NCBI GenBank assembly: GCA_015680685.1
Contig: MNCI01004661.1
Coordinates: forward strand, 478,854-542,853
Source of the DNA: Gnetum montanum
Taxonomy: Eukaryota; Streptophyta; Gnetopsida; Gnetales; Gnetaceae
Reading direction: 5' to 3'
DNA: 64,000 bases
Shown piece by piece: positions 41,005 through 53,439 of the stretch. Under the pieces are notes generated by a model, which was given only the letters and a program-made list of their open reading frames with translations, was not told the DNA's origin and did not search any database. Position 1 is the first letter of the stretch. Every line of letters starts with the position of its first letter. The translations under genes were made by a program, and so were the position numbers.

Positions 41005-44000
41005 GCTCTCTATTTATTGACAGGAACTAGCCCAATGGATTGCAAGCGCTTAACTAAGCCGTTGGTTATTGATGGACCATACGGCGAGGTCGAAATGAAT
41101 ATCGACATGAATCTCATCCATGCGAGCTCATCAACAAACAACGCAATAATAGCTTCAACACAGCAAACGGTTAACGACTATGAGGGTATGACAAAATCCC
41201 TCGACATAGAAGCCGAAAATATTACCGAAGATCCTCTAACCGAAACTCCCATCACCATGCCGGATGGGGAAATTAAAATTCTAAAAGTAAGCGCATTACT
41301 AGAACCGCGTCTAGCTAGAGATATCGAAAACGTGCTTAAGGACAATATGAAAGCGTTTGCTTGGTCCTATACGGACATGCCCGGACTAGACCCGCGTATC
41401 ATCCAGCACAACATTATCCTTGANNNNNNNNNNNNNNNNNNNNNNNNNNNNNNNNNNNNNNNNNNNNNNNNNNNNNNNNNNNNNNNNNNNNNNNNNNNNN
41501 NNNNNNNNNNNNNNNNNNNNNNNNNNNNNNNNNNNNNNNNNNNNNNNNNNNNNNNNNNNNNNNNNNNNNNNNNNNNNNNNNNNNNNNNNNNNNNNNNNNN
41601 NNNNNNNNNNNNNNNNNNNNNNNNNNNNNNNNNNNNNNNNNNNNNNNNNNNNNNNNNNNNNNNNNNNNNNNNNNNNNNNNNNNNNNNNNNNNNNNNNNNN
41701 NNNGCTCAATGATTACGTGGATGACATAGTGGTTAAATCAAAAACGTCAGAACAACATGTACAGGATCTTGACTTGGTGTTAAAACGTTGTCTAAAATAC
41801 GAACTAAGGCTTAACCCAAAGAAATGCGTTTTCGGCATCAAGACAGGTAAACTACTTGGATTCATAACCTCAGAAGCAGGGATACGGGTAGACCCCGATA
41901 AGGTTAAGGCCATTACAAACCTAAAATCACCTAGCAACCTAACCAAACTTCGAGGGCTACAAGGTCGATTACAATTCATCAGGAGGTTCATAGAAAAATT
42001 GACAGAAAAACTAACACCCATGAACCACCTACTATGCAAAAATGTCCATTTCGAATGGACCCCGCAGTGCCAAGAAGCATTTGACAACATTAAGACGACG
42101 CTTGCTCGACTACCCACGGTGTATCCACCCAAAAACGACAAGCCGTTTTACATCTACCTGGCCACACCAGAATCATCAATCGCGTCTATGCTTTGCCAGA
42201 AACAAGATGACGGAACTGAAGTCCCTGTATATTACCTGAGCCATGAATTAGTTGCCCACGAAAAAAGATACAACGACGTAGAAAAGTCATGTTTAGATTT
42301 AGTTTTCTCTTTAAAGAAATGGCGACATTATCTTTTCCAAAATCAGGCTAACATAATTTGCAAAGACAATGTACTCAGAGCTATAACTGAAAATATCTAC
42401 GAATCAAGCAGGATAGCCCGTTGGAAGGCCATCATAGCTGAGTTTGACCTGCGCTACGTGGCACAATCGTCAGTCAAAGGCCAAGCCATAGCAAATCAAA
42501 TGACTACGTCGCCAACACAAGATCCAGGTACAATAGAACCCGAATTCCCAGATGAAAATGTAAATGCAATAGATACGGTGCCAGATAACTACGACGTCAT
42601 TCTAAACTTCGATGGAGCATCCACCTCTCGAGGAGGAAGTGCCGCCGCTGTAATCACATACCCCTCTGGGAAAATTAAACGTTTTGCTTATCTCTTCAAT
42701 TTCCATTGTACTAATAACATAGCAGAGTATGAAGGCCTCCTTAGGGGTCTCGCGGCCGCACTAGCTTCGGACATTACATGGCTTGTAGTCAGAGGGGACT
42801 CACAACTAGTCGTAAACCAAGTCACAGACGTCTATACATGTAAAGCACAACACTTTCAACCATACTGTGATTTGGCTAAACACCTACTTAAACGATTCGA
42901 AAGCGTCGATGTCCAACACGTCTCCAGGAATGACAATACCATTGCAGACGCATTAGCAACCTTGGCCTTAAACATATCCCCTGACATGTTTCACGCATTA
43001 CCAAGCTCCGTAACCAGTTGTGCCGAGCCCATAACCAATACTCTCGACATGCTGCCAATCGCATCTGTCAGTACAACACACGCTAATGAATGGTACGATG
43101 ACGTAAAGGAATACCTTCTGCGCGGCGAAACGCCACAACATTTAACAAACGCACAAAAGGACGCAGTACGCAAACGTTCTAGACAATACACACTAATAGG
43201 AGACACATTGTGTCGCCGATCCTACGAAGGCATACTGCTGACATGCGTCAATAGTACCGAAGCCCAAACAATTGTTGAACAAGTACACGACGGAATATGC
43301 GGGGGACACATTGCACCGAAGGCAATGGCAACCAAAATAAGACGCTTAGGCTACTATTGGCCACACATGGAGTACGACTGTCTGTCCAAGGTCAAAACAT
43401 GTAGTACTTGTCAAAAACATAGTAATCTAATCCATATCCCACCAAATGAGTTACACATAACACAGATCACATGACCCTTCCAAAAGTGGGGATTGGACCT
43501 TATAGGCCCGATAACACCCACATCTTCCGCCGGGCATGGTTTTATCATAACAGCAACCGAATATTTCACGAAATGGGTAGAAGCTGCGCCCCTTTGAAAA
43601 ACTACTTCTAAACACGTGTGCCACTTCATCCTCGAAAACATTGTGACCCGTTTTGGCATTCCCATGATAATCATCACTGATAATGGGCCACAATTTAGCA
43701 GTGCCGAGACCAAAATGTTTTGTGATAGTCTAGGGATCAAACATTCGTTTTCATCCCCTTACTATCCTCAGAGCAATGGGCAGGCGGAAGTGACAAATAA
43801 GACAATCATCACAATACTCAAAAAGATGCTTGCCCAAAGTAAACGAAGATGGCACAAACAACTGGTGTATGCATTGTGGGCATACCGTACTACACACTAG
43901 ACCTCGACAGGTAAAACACCGTATAGTCTTGTTTACGGTTCAGAAGCTGTATTACCTTTGGAATTACAGGAACCATCTCTAAGGATCACGCTTTGCGGAC

Positions 44001-44329
44001 TCCTCGACGACGAGCAAAACAATGATCTACGCATCATTGACCTGGACTCAGTGGAGGAGGCGCGCGTACGCGCACTCGATCAGATCGAATGGTACCAAAA
44101 ACAACAGCGGCAACGACATTGGCATGACGTTCGTAAGCGCCCCATCAAAGAAGGAGACCTCGTGCTTAAGGCTGTTCGAGAACACCCAGATAAATTCTCA
44201 GACGGAAAAGAAGGGCCTTACTTCGTCATCAAAGCATTCGACAACGGAGCTTTCAAGCTAGCTGACATGGACGGAAAAGAATTTGCAAATCCAACCAATC
44301 ACCTGTTCCTGAAACCGTGTTACACATAA
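41005..44329 (+). pseudogene. Element F pol: RT, two RNase H domains and integrase
   Basis: The N-terminal linker and start of RT are at 41,005-41,423; an unsequenced gap (41,424-41,703) removes most of RT. The catalytic YVDD box lies just after it (41,712-41,723). The first RNase H (about 42,140-42,500) lacks the usual DAS motif (YLATPESSIAS). A second, archaeal-type RNase H follows (42,590-42,980) with FDGAS, AEYEGL, GDSQLVVNQV and NTIADALA. Integrase: zinc motif VHDGICGGH, then CSTCQ (43,280-43,415), core WGLDLIGP, TDNGPQF, GQAEVTN, and a tail to 44,329. There are three stops, two CGA-to-TGA-like (43,472; 43,597) and one CAG-to-TAG-like (43,898); no frameshift outside the gap. Confidence 0.85.
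41424..41703. other. Assembly gap (280 N) in F reverse transcriptase
   Basis: A run of N. Between the flanking motifs (QHNIILD and YVDD) this family normally has roughly 160 residues, about 500 bases, so the gap length is probably nominal or the copy is deleted. Confidence 0.95.
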
Positions 44330-45648
44330 ATTTGAGCTCAGGTACGTGTTAGTCCTGGAATCATGACTATAAACTGATACCACAGATAAGTCCTGGATTA
44401 TGACTATAAACTGATACCACATAACAGTCTTGGGTTACGACTTAAAACTAACACCACCATTGTCCTGGTATTATGACAATAAACTGATACCCCATAGAGT
44501 CCGCTAAGACTATAAACTAGCCTGCCTCTGCATGGTTCGCTAAGACTCGAAACTGGCAACGTACCGTCCGCCACGACGCTAAACGGGCAATGTCCAACGG
44601 GCTACGACATAAAACTAACCCATGATAGTCCGTCAAGACTGTAAACTGGCACGTTCGTCTCTGACCCTTCACTCCACAGTCATATTCATTCGTTAGAATC
44701 ATTGCACCCCTCATCGGCACAGAATCTCATTAACATCGTCGACATTCGCACTCAATGCTCAGAGTCGCCCCCAATATTTTTGTTCATCTGCAGCTGTTTA
44801 AATCTAAACTCATTTATTCACTCATGGTTTTCTTGTCTCCCTGGAGTTATGTTTGCAGGATGACGCTCAGAGGTGTTCGTAAGAGAGTGCATTTCATCAT
44901 AGGCAGCAAGATGAAGCAACGTCCATTAATCCACCTGGCAAGACTGAATCAAATTGTTAACCCGTACATTCCCATTCCTCGAAAATTCACCATCTGTTCA
45001 CCAAACCATTACACACTGTAAAACATTACAGCAGTCGCAACACACAAAACACAATAGTCGTACATGAGTACAGGAACAATCTTCGCAAAAAAAAAAAAAA
45101 AAAAAAAAAACGAGACCATTGGCGCTTCCCATATAAGCCTCTAGGCGGGAAGGCAGTTGTCTCAAAACTAAGTACTCATGTCCCAAAACGGTTAAGAAAT
45201 ATCCAGTTGCATGGCTTTGGCTACCCGTCAACAGGCCCCCCTTAAACATTAAACACGGGCCCTGTTCCTTCAAAGAATGCAAAACATCACCCTGTGGCTT
45301 TGGCATGGACAACAAGACCTCTTGAACACTAAACAAGAGCAATGTTCCACCAAAGGACGCACATCGCGTGTCTGAATTCCGAGTCTGCCAAAGAATGGCT
45401 ACCGACAAGGACCGGCACGCCGCACACCTAAACATCCCATTTCCCCAGCATAACCCCCCGGGCAGTCACCAATCTACACCATCCCTTCTCTCCTACCAAC
45501 TACCAATCTCACCTGTTTCAATCCCATACACTACTGAACACGGTACGATGACGTCTAGTCAAGTGGCAAGGGACAAAGCTTTTATCAAGTTGCTTGTGGT
45601 GTTTTGCGCTTCTTTGTCAACGCTTCTCGGGTCGATTCCTCCAAGCGT
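44330..45648 (+). other. Element F region between pol and polypurine tract
   Basis: It begins with an array of about eight units (44,340-44,660) containing ACTATAAACTGATACCAC or TAAACTGGCA-like words, array 3, related to arrays 1 and 2 by the TAAACT core. A poly-A run of 24 is at 45,087-45,110. A few ORFs of 60-90 codons have no recognisable domain; I do not support a gene here. Confidence 0.6.
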
Positions 45649-45665
45649 CAACAAAGAGGGGCCAA
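45649..45665 (+). promoter_or_regulatory. Polypurine tract of element F
   Basis: AACAAAGAGGGGCCAA directly precedes the TGAAACACC start of the 3' LTR. Confidence 0.65.
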
Positions 45666-46925
45666 TGAAACACCACAAAAATTTCGAGTTTGGCATTTGT
45701 CCGACAAGAAGCAGATCCCCCGTTGGCTACATTTGGAGTCACACATGGCAAATGTTGCGGATCGAAACACTTGGTTTTGTTTTTACCAAGTGTTGCGCCA
45801 GCGTCTACGCCCAGCGTCTGCGCCCAGCGTATACGCCCGACGCCCAACATACATGACTCAGCAGGTGCAACAGGAGCAAGAATTGAAGCAAGTCGATGCC
45901 AGCATTCATCAGCGTATACGCTGGGCGTATACGCCAGCATTCATCAGCGTATACGCCAACATCCATCCAAGTTCACGCCCAGCAAGTCCAGCGTATACGC
46001 TGGCCTGATGTAGCGTATACGCCCAGCGTATACCGTGTTTCTAAAATGTACACGCCCGGTTAACACGCCATGTGTCTCCCAACCCGATTTTCCCGGTAAC
46101 CCTTCCCCTATAAAAGCCCAGTTTTCTGCGTTTTGAAGGTGGGCAAAAATTTACTAGAGCAGACCGAGAGCAATTACGCTGTAAAACCAGAGCTTGAGAC
46201 CCTCATACGCTGGAAGTCCTGTACGCTGAGCACAGTCTCTACGCTCCGCCTACCATGCGAACCAGCCGCCTCCCTGCACCCACCGGGGCTTTACGTCCGC
46301 CTTGTGTACACGCACAACTACGTTAAGACCGGTACCTCGAAAACTATGTTCTTACAGCGTCATTGTTACAGTTTACATTCTGTTTACGCTCACATTGTTT
46401 ACGTTGTTTACATTTTTCTACGCTGTTTAAACTTGTTTACGCTCGCTTACGCTTAGGCTGCACTTACACTTTACGCTGCCTACGCTCTGTTTAGGCTGTT
46501 TACGCTTTACGCCCTGTTTAAACCCTGTTTACGCTTTACGCTCTGTTTACGCTGTCTGCGCCCTGTTTACACTTTACGCTGTAAACCCCCTGTTTACGCT
46601 TTACGCTGTCTACGCCCTGTTCACACTGTTTACGCCGTATACGCCTCGTCTACGCTGTTACGCTGTCCACACTTTGTTTACGCCCTGTTTTCACTATCCG
46701 TTCCGTTTTACGCCTGTTACACAGTTTACGTATAACCCAACGTATAACACTTCGGTGGCACTCGGAGAAATCCTTGTCTGATCCGCGTGCGGACCACCCA
46801 AGGTACCCTACCTTCGTGCATTCCAGCTCGCCCTCAGGCGAAGGTAGGGTCATCTGTGCCCGTCCTGCGATCCCGCGGTCTCTGTTTTTCCTTCCAGCCG
46901 GGGACTGACGATTTCGGGCAGTACG
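45666..46925 (+). mobile_element. 3' LTR of element F
   Basis: The LTR is 1,260 bp, TGAAACACC to CAGTACG (last base G where the 5' LTR has A). It has the palindrome cluster at about 45,800-46,040, a TATA box at 46,109-46,115 and TTTACGCTG words at 46,380-46,690. It is followed by the GTACC duplication and resumed D gag. Confidence 0.9.
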
Positions 46926-46930
46926 GTACC
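46926..46930. repeat. Target-site duplication of element F (right)
   Basis: GTACC, identical to 29,725-29,729. Confidence 0.85.
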
Positions 46931-47760
46931 CAACATAAGGGTAAGGAAAAAGTTGCAATAGCAGAACAAGTTGTAGACTCTGACACCGAGGAGGATGATG
47001 GATGTGGCATATGCCAATATGAACATCCTAATGGATGTTGTCCTGTGGTGTCTCACCTTCAAGAGTCTCGGGTCTATGCGTTGAACCCTCATTTGGCGCA
47101 GAGGTAGACACCCTGAAGGTTACCTTATCCACAAGGCAACCCCAGGCAATTCCACCACCAGTAGCAAGGATATTATCCAAGTGGAATGCCTCTACAACTA
47201 TATGAATATTTCCAATAGTGGCAGCAACCACAAGCATGGGGGATGCCACCTCCAAGGCAACAGTACCCTTACAAGTAGCCAGATCCTTATGGGTACTATG
47301 TTTAGCAGCTTGTCTCTCCTAGAGAGTCTTCCAGTCATGCGGCCTTTCCAAGTTACTACCACCCCCATGAATATTTTAGACATCCATCTCCATCACCCAG
47401 GGGGACAAATCCACACCTCTTCTACCCTTCGTCACCTTCTTCTGCCACTCCTCCACATCATCCCTCTTAGTTGTCACATGTTCCATCCATGCAGGGAGAA
47501 ATATCGCCATAGCCACAACAACGAAATGCTACAAGGGCTGTGAATTTACAACTGGCACCTAGGCCAAGTGGAGCAGAACCCAAACCACACAAACGTCCTT
47601 TCTTCTAGCCTAATAATCTGAACACACCCTCACCTACACCTGTGGCCAGTGCCTCCGAACCTACCAATGCCTCTACCATCATACCGCCCAAGTAGTCCTC
47701 CACTCCGCCACAATCCAACGTCCAGATGGTCATGTTCACACATGCCATGACCAACTGGAT
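46931..47760 (+). pseudogene. Element D gag, part 2
   Basis: This resumes after F with HKGKEKVAIAEQVVDSD, matching C gag GKMATVEMIMDSD. A compact zinc-type motif CGICQYEHPNGCC is at about 47,003-47,041, then VSHLQESRVYAL. The following Pro/Gln/Tyr-rich tail (47,110-47,700) has several stops. It leads without a clear boundary into protease. Confidence 0.7.
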
Positions 47761-50700
47761 CAAAGCAGGATCTCTTTCCTAGAAATTGATAGATTCAGGA
47801 AGCCCCCTCATATATCTTCAGGTGGCTGGGAATGAGCCGTGCAAAGATCTTCTGGACTTAGGATCAGGGGTTAATTTAATCTCTCATGACATGTACAAGA
47901 ATTGGAACCTGTCCCTGCTAAATAAGAGCAACATTCAGCTCGAGTTAGCAGACCAATCCATCACCATTCCTTTGGGTTTGGTGGAGGACACTGTGACCAC
48001 CATCTATGGGTGGTCCTACCCTACTGACTTCCTAGTCATCCACGTGGAAAACTGTAAGGGAAACTTCCCAATCATCATGGAAAGAGCCTGGCTAAGCATG
48101 GTGGATGCATGACTGGAACTCTGAGAGCTATCCCTAGAAATTTCAAAGGAAAATCCTTTCGGGAAGATCGAGAAGAAAATAGTTCCATGCATCGTGTACA
48201 GTGACTCGGAGTGCAACTGTGTGCAGTAGTCATGGTCCGCTAAGCAACCATCCATTCAAGCATACAGTCGGTGTATTGAGGAATCACCAATTCAAGAGTG
48301 CCTGTACGCAGCAACCACTAACCAAGAAGGCACCCAGTGGCTGACAGCTGATCCTGCTAGGAACACAATATGCATGGAACCATTTGAGGGGCTAGTGCAA
48401 GCCTACATTAATAGCATAGATGTGATGGAGGGGATTCATCAATAGACCTCCATCGTTGATGACTTTGATGACTGGGGAAACCTAGAGATCCCCGAGAGCT
48501 TCAAGCAAGAGCCCCTTGAGCTAAAATCCCTACCGGCTCACTTAGAGTATGCATTCTTGCAAAATGGTAAGTCGGTCATTATCAATGCTGCCCTTGCTCT
48601 TGAACAGAAACAGAAGTTGCTGGTGATGGTAAACAAATAGGTTGCTACATTCGCGTGGTCCTATCCTAAGCTGACTGGCGTTGATCCTAGGATCTGCTAG
48701 CACCAGATCTACCTTGAGCCTTCCATGAAGCCACGGCGACAGCCACAAAGATGGTTGAATCCCAAGTTGAAGCAAGTAGTAAAGGATGAGTCGAACAACT
48801 GCTTAAGGCAGGATTCATTTATTCTATCATCAATAGTGAATGGGTTAGCCCACTCATTATCGTACCCAAGAAAGATGGCAAGTGGAGGGTCTGTATCAAT
48901 TTCCAGTTGCTCAACATGGAAACTTTCAAGGACCACTTTCCGCCTCCATTTGTGGACTAGGTGTTGGACAAAATCATAGGACACTAATATTACAGCTTTT
49001 TGGATGGTTATAGTGGTTATAACAAGATCCAAATCACACCAGAGGACCAGGCCAAAACTACTTTCATGAGTCCATGGGGGACTTTTGCATATAAGAATAT
49101 GCCCTTTGGCCTGTGCAACGTGCCTGCGATGTTCCAATGCCTTGTCCAGAGCATCTTCCAGCAACAAATCTGCAATGGTGTGGAAGTCTTCATGGATGAC
49201 TTCTCCACCTATGGTGCCATGTTCGAGCAAGCGTTGGATCGCCTAGAGCAAGTTTTAAAGAGGTGTGTAGACACAAATCTACGACTCAATTGGCAAAAGA
49301 GCCATCTGATGGTCCAAGAGGGCATAGTGTTGGGGCATCTCATTTCATCAACAGGGATCAGCGTAGACCCTGAAAAGATCAGGGTCATCCAAGGAATTAC
49401 CCATCAACTAACTATTGTAAAAAATGTGCGGTCATTCCTTGGACACACTGGTTACTACTAGTGCTTCATTGAACACTTCTCAAAGATTGCCCGACCATTG
49501 GTAGAGCTTACAAAGAAGGACACTTCGTTTGTCTAGACCAAGAAATGAGAGTCTGCATTCCAAGAGCTGAAATAGAAACTTGTAGAAGCTCCAATTCTAC
49601 GGGCACTTGATTGGTCCAGACCCTTTGATATCATGACAGATGCCTCCAACTATGCTTTGGGAGCCATGCTTACACAGTGTGATGATCAGAAACGTCCATA
49701 TTATATCCACTATGCAAGTTGTAGCATTGTGGGTGCATAACTGAACTATACCACCACCGAGAAAGAATTGATGATGGTTGTGTTCACATTAGATAAATTC
49801 TAGCACTATGTGCTAGGATACGAGGTGTTTGTGCACACAGACCATAGTGCTATCCGGTTCCTGATGAACAAACCAACGATGAGCCCCTGCATAATCCAGT
49901 GGCTAGTGATTTTTCAGGAGTTTGATTTGACCATGGTAGACAAAAAGGGGTCCGAGAATGTGGTTGCTGACCATTTGTCTTGGTTATGATGGGATAATGC
50001 AGAAGTGGAGGAGCCCCTATCCGAACAGTTTCCAGATGAAATCCTCTTCACAGGCGCCGTGGATCCTCAAGCACCCAAGGGCTCTCCTTGGTTCAACCGC
50101 ATCTTCACCTACCTTACAACACAGGAGCTGTCTAAAGAATGGAACCATTGGTAGAAATAGCAGTTTCTCCATAAAGCCAAGCATTTCATGGAAATCAACG
50201 GCCACCTCTACAAGGTGTGCGTAGATGGCTTGGTTCGATGATGTGTCCCTGATGTTGATACACTGCTCGTCCTACAAGATGCTCACGAGGGTCCTTGTGG
50301 GGGCCACTATGCTGGACGTAGAACGGCCATTAAAATCCTGCTTGCGGGGTATTATTGGCCTACACTTTTTAGGGATGTAGAATGGTTCGCCCACTCTTAT
50401 GAACGATGCCAATAAGATGGTGGGATGACGGCCTGGTTGGAGGAACCTCAATAGTGGATTCAGCCACTAGAGCCCTTCGACATCTGGGGGATCAACTTCA
50501 TGGGACCCATCACCCCCTTGTCAAAAGGAAAGGCATACATCATCATGGCGGTGGACTACTGTACAAAGTGGGCAGAAGTGGCAGATGTCATCGACTGTTC
50601 TTCCAACACCGTCGCACGATTTGTCCAGCAACAAATCGTTACCAGGTTTGGAGTGCCTCGTGCACTCATTTGTGATAATGGAACACACTTCACAGGGGTT

Positions 50701-51437
50701 ACTTTTTGAAAGCTCATGCAACGCTTAGGGGTAATACACAAATTTACAACACCTTATCACCCCCAAACCAATGGGTAGGCTGAAGTCACAAATAGGGAAA
50801 TTACCAAGATCCTTACATGAACAATTAGCAAATATAGGAGGGATTGGAGCACCAAGCTCAACGATGCCCTATGGGCCTATCGCTCCACGTGGAAACTTCA
50901 TGTAGGGTACTCTCCCTATGAGTTAGTGTACGGTAAGTTGCCAACACTTCCAATCCAAGAAGAACTTTGGACACTATCCATTGCCTGTGAACTCAACCTT
51001 GACCTACCACTAGCACAACAAGAACTTTAATCAATTTAAGTGTGCTAGATGAGAACTGACTAGTGGCCCTCTTTTTCAATGAAACCCACAAGGCCTATAA
51101 CAAGAGATGACATGATCTTAGTATCTGAAAGGTCACATTTCAATGCGGAGACAAGGTATTGTATTGGAACCCCTCACATATATCCCAACTGACAAAGTTT
51201 CATATGCTATGGGAGGGACCTTATATTGTCTTTGAAACCTTCCCATTCGGGGCCTTGCTAATCCACAAACATGGGGATCCCACCAGAACACAATTGGTCA
51301 ACCGCCAACAACTCAAACCTTTTCGTGAGCTCCACACAACCAGTATCACCGCCTCGTTATCAGTTGGTCATCCACACTCCATCTTTCGTGTCTCCTCCTT
51401 TCCACCTAGTTGTGGGGGAGACCTTCATCCTTGCTGA
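47761..51437 (+). pseudogene. Element D pol pseudogene
   Basis: Protease at about 47,785-48,115 with LLDLGSGVNLI and FPIIMERAWLSMVDA. RT about 48,720-49,460: VSPLIIVPKKDGKWRVCINF in decayed form, FLDGYSGYN, GVEVFMDDFSTYG (active-site DD), LNWQKSHLMVQEGIVLGH. RNase H about 49,560-49,990 (IMTDASNYALGAML, HTDHSAI). Integrase: DAHEGPCGGHYAGR (50,275-50,320), core IWGINFMGP (50,480-50,510), [10 protein letters not shown] (50,670-50,700), then AEVTNREI. It ends at the stop at 51,437. Numerous stops, but the 153-codon RT block (49,000-49,461) is still open. Confidence 0.85.
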
Positions 51438-52660
51438 TCCACTTCCCTACACCCCTTACCACTTTATCATTTTTTTATACTTTTTTTTGTTTTCCACTTT
51501 TTTTTCCATTTTTGTTTTCCACTTCCTTGTTTTCTACTTTTTTTTTTACAATTTTTTATTTCACAATTTTTTGTTTTTCCTTTTTCATGTTCTTTTTGTC
51601 ATTGTCATATGGTTTGACATGGTCGATTTTCATTACGATGAGTACTGTAATCATCTTCCTAGTTATCTGGTTTCCACCATTTCATGATTGTCCTTGGATT
51701 GCATGTCATTTTCACTTCATAAACTTGGCAGTGAGTCCATGTCATCCACCAATTCATCCTTTCACGATTTTTCTTTTGTCACGAACATGCAACCCCTCCA
51801 CTTAAAAACATTTTAATGAATGTATGACTTGCGTAGTTCCTCGACTGAGAGATGACCCACTGGTTTGAATCGGGTGTGACTTCAAGGGGAATGCTTTATT
51901 CGTTGTTCTGTTCTATTCCCTGGGTTGCTGGTGTGTCTTTATGGATTTTCTACCACTTCAAGTCTCTCTCCACAAAATTTTTTGGGTAGTTTGACCTTGC
52001 ATGGTGTGGTCCTCACTGCAAAAATTCAAAAGAAAAAGAAAGAGAAAAAACTAAAAAAAAAAACACAAACAAACAAGAACAAAAGAATAAACTAAGGATT
52101 CAAAGCACACACTTTGGTCGGATGCATGCACACATGCATGGGTCTTTGCATGGTGTGGTTTCCCCACAAAAAAAAAAAACATATCGTGGTGGGAATTCAA
52201 AGCACACCCCTTGGATCACCTCTCACGGGCCTTACGCACTAGTTATGGAACTTCCTTGGTCCCCTCTAACTTTGTCCCATTTCACTTCCCTCTTCTCACA
52301 TTTATTGGAGTGGTGGTTTTCTGTAGGGTCATTCTTATTTCCTTAGGGATGGTTGGGACTTCGTCTATCGCTGCGAGGTCACTGTTTGCGGATCGTTTTG
52401 GGTTTGATCTTAGGAAAGGTTCTACTGGGTCACTTAACCACGCTTGCACACGGGGTTTCATGTGGCTGACACTCAGAATTCCATTCTCTTCTCTCCTTCC
52501 ATTTCCACTTCTCTCTGTACTCACCTCACTACCCATTTTATGTTTTGTGTGTTCATCATGTTTTCTGTCAGTCTCCCATGCCTTGGCGGGTTCTCTTGGT
52601 TTGGAGTCTTCACTGGTGACACCTATTATTGGCACCTGGGTGCACGGACCTTGGTGTTGA

Positions 52661-52715
52661 GGGTATGCCGAGGCTATACTATTGCCTGCTATGGGGAGGA
52701 CCCACCTGCATATTC
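52661..52715 (+). other. Conserved hairpin in spacer, element D
   Basis: GGGTATGC (52,661-52,668) pairs with GCATATTC (52,708-52,715) as eight pairs, two of them G-U. The loop keeps ATGGGGAGGACCCACC. The stem sequence differs completely from A and B. Confidence 0.55.
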
Positions 52716-53209
52716 TTGGTTTGTCGGTTAAGCCTCTAGCTGGTTGGATTTCTTGGTTGTTTGTTTTCAGTGACCCATCATTCAATTTCCTCCTCGTTTG
52801 AGTTCTTTTTGTCTCCCATTCTCCAATTTTGTCTCTTTTTCGTGCTCCAATTCCTTCCTCTTGTCTTTTGCCATGATCGGGCCTTTTCTGTGCTTCAATC
52901 GCCTCAATTTGACTTTTCGAATTTTTCATTTCGGGTGTTTTCTGGGTTGGTCAACGCTAGTCTTCGGGTGAACAGTGCTGCATATACGAGGCCCCGTATA
53001 CGTAGCCACTGCATATACGTGGCCCTGTTGATGAGGTGCCCAACCCCTATATATACCCCACTGTACTTTCCATTTTTTCATCATTTGGAGTTCAAATTGA
53101 GGGGAATTTTTGTCGTTTTTTCTACCTAACCCTTCCTGACACACCTACATTCCATTGCATGTCCGCATCAACCTATCCTTGCCCTTTTTACGCAATCAGA
53201 GGTATGCAC

Positions 53210-53244
53210 TTAGTCGTGGGGGGGGGGGGGGGGGGGGGGGGGGG
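53210..53244 (+). repeat. Polypurine-like motif copy (ii) of element D, with 27-G run
   Basis: TTAGTCGT followed by 27 G. The other copies have five or six G at this place. Expansion by slippage or a sequencing artefact is likely. Confidence 0.7.
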
Positions 53245-53439
53245 TCGTGGTGCCCTTGTGTAATTAATTAATTAATTGTTAATTACAAAACCTTTGGCCC
53301 TAACCCCTAAATTAAAACACTTCGAGAGACTTAACGGTGTGCCTGTGCCATTAACATAACTTGGTCAAACTGAGAAGGTATATACAGACCATTTTAGGCT
53401 ACTTCTGAACGGTCTAATGGATGGTTATGTTTGTTTCAG

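Larger units (their letters stand above)
29730..46925 (+). mobile_element. Element F: Tat/Ogre-like LTR retrotransposon, 17.2 kb, with an antisense gene
   Basis: LTRs at 29,730-31,002 and 45,666-46,925, primer-binding site at 31,008, gag 31,421-34,567, protease 34,570-35,511, RT to integrase 41,005-44,329, polypurine tract at 45,649-45,665. A minus-strand multi-exon gene lies between protease and RT. The Tat lineage is supported by a second, archaeal-type RNase H after a degenerate first one. The protease-RT separation resembles the intron known in Ogre elements. GTACC duplications flank it. Coding frames are nearly whole, so it is the youngest insertion in the nest. Confidence 0.85.
51438..53439 (+). 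other. Element D pol-ORF2 spacer
   Basis: No gene is supported; ORFs here overlap T-rich (51,460-51,600) and A-rich (52,020-52,085) tracts. Landmarks: a CTAGTTGTGGGGG motif just at the pol end (51,406-51,418), paired GCATGGTGTGG units (51,990-52,215), the hairpin (52,661-52,715), GTATACGNGGCC words near 52,990-53,030 resembling the D LTR, the motif with 27 G (53,210-53,244), and TTTGTTTCAG immediately before the ORF2 ATG. Confidence 0.6.

Noticed and set aside
45087-45110. Poly-A run as the end of a LINE or processed gene
   Set aside because: It is inside F, without upstream LINE coding sequence or flanking duplications.
52282-52929. 215-codon minus-strand ORF in the D spacer
   Set aside because: No domain, no counterpart in the spacers of A, B, C or E, and it overlaps the conserved plus-strand hairpin; probably a chance ORF.
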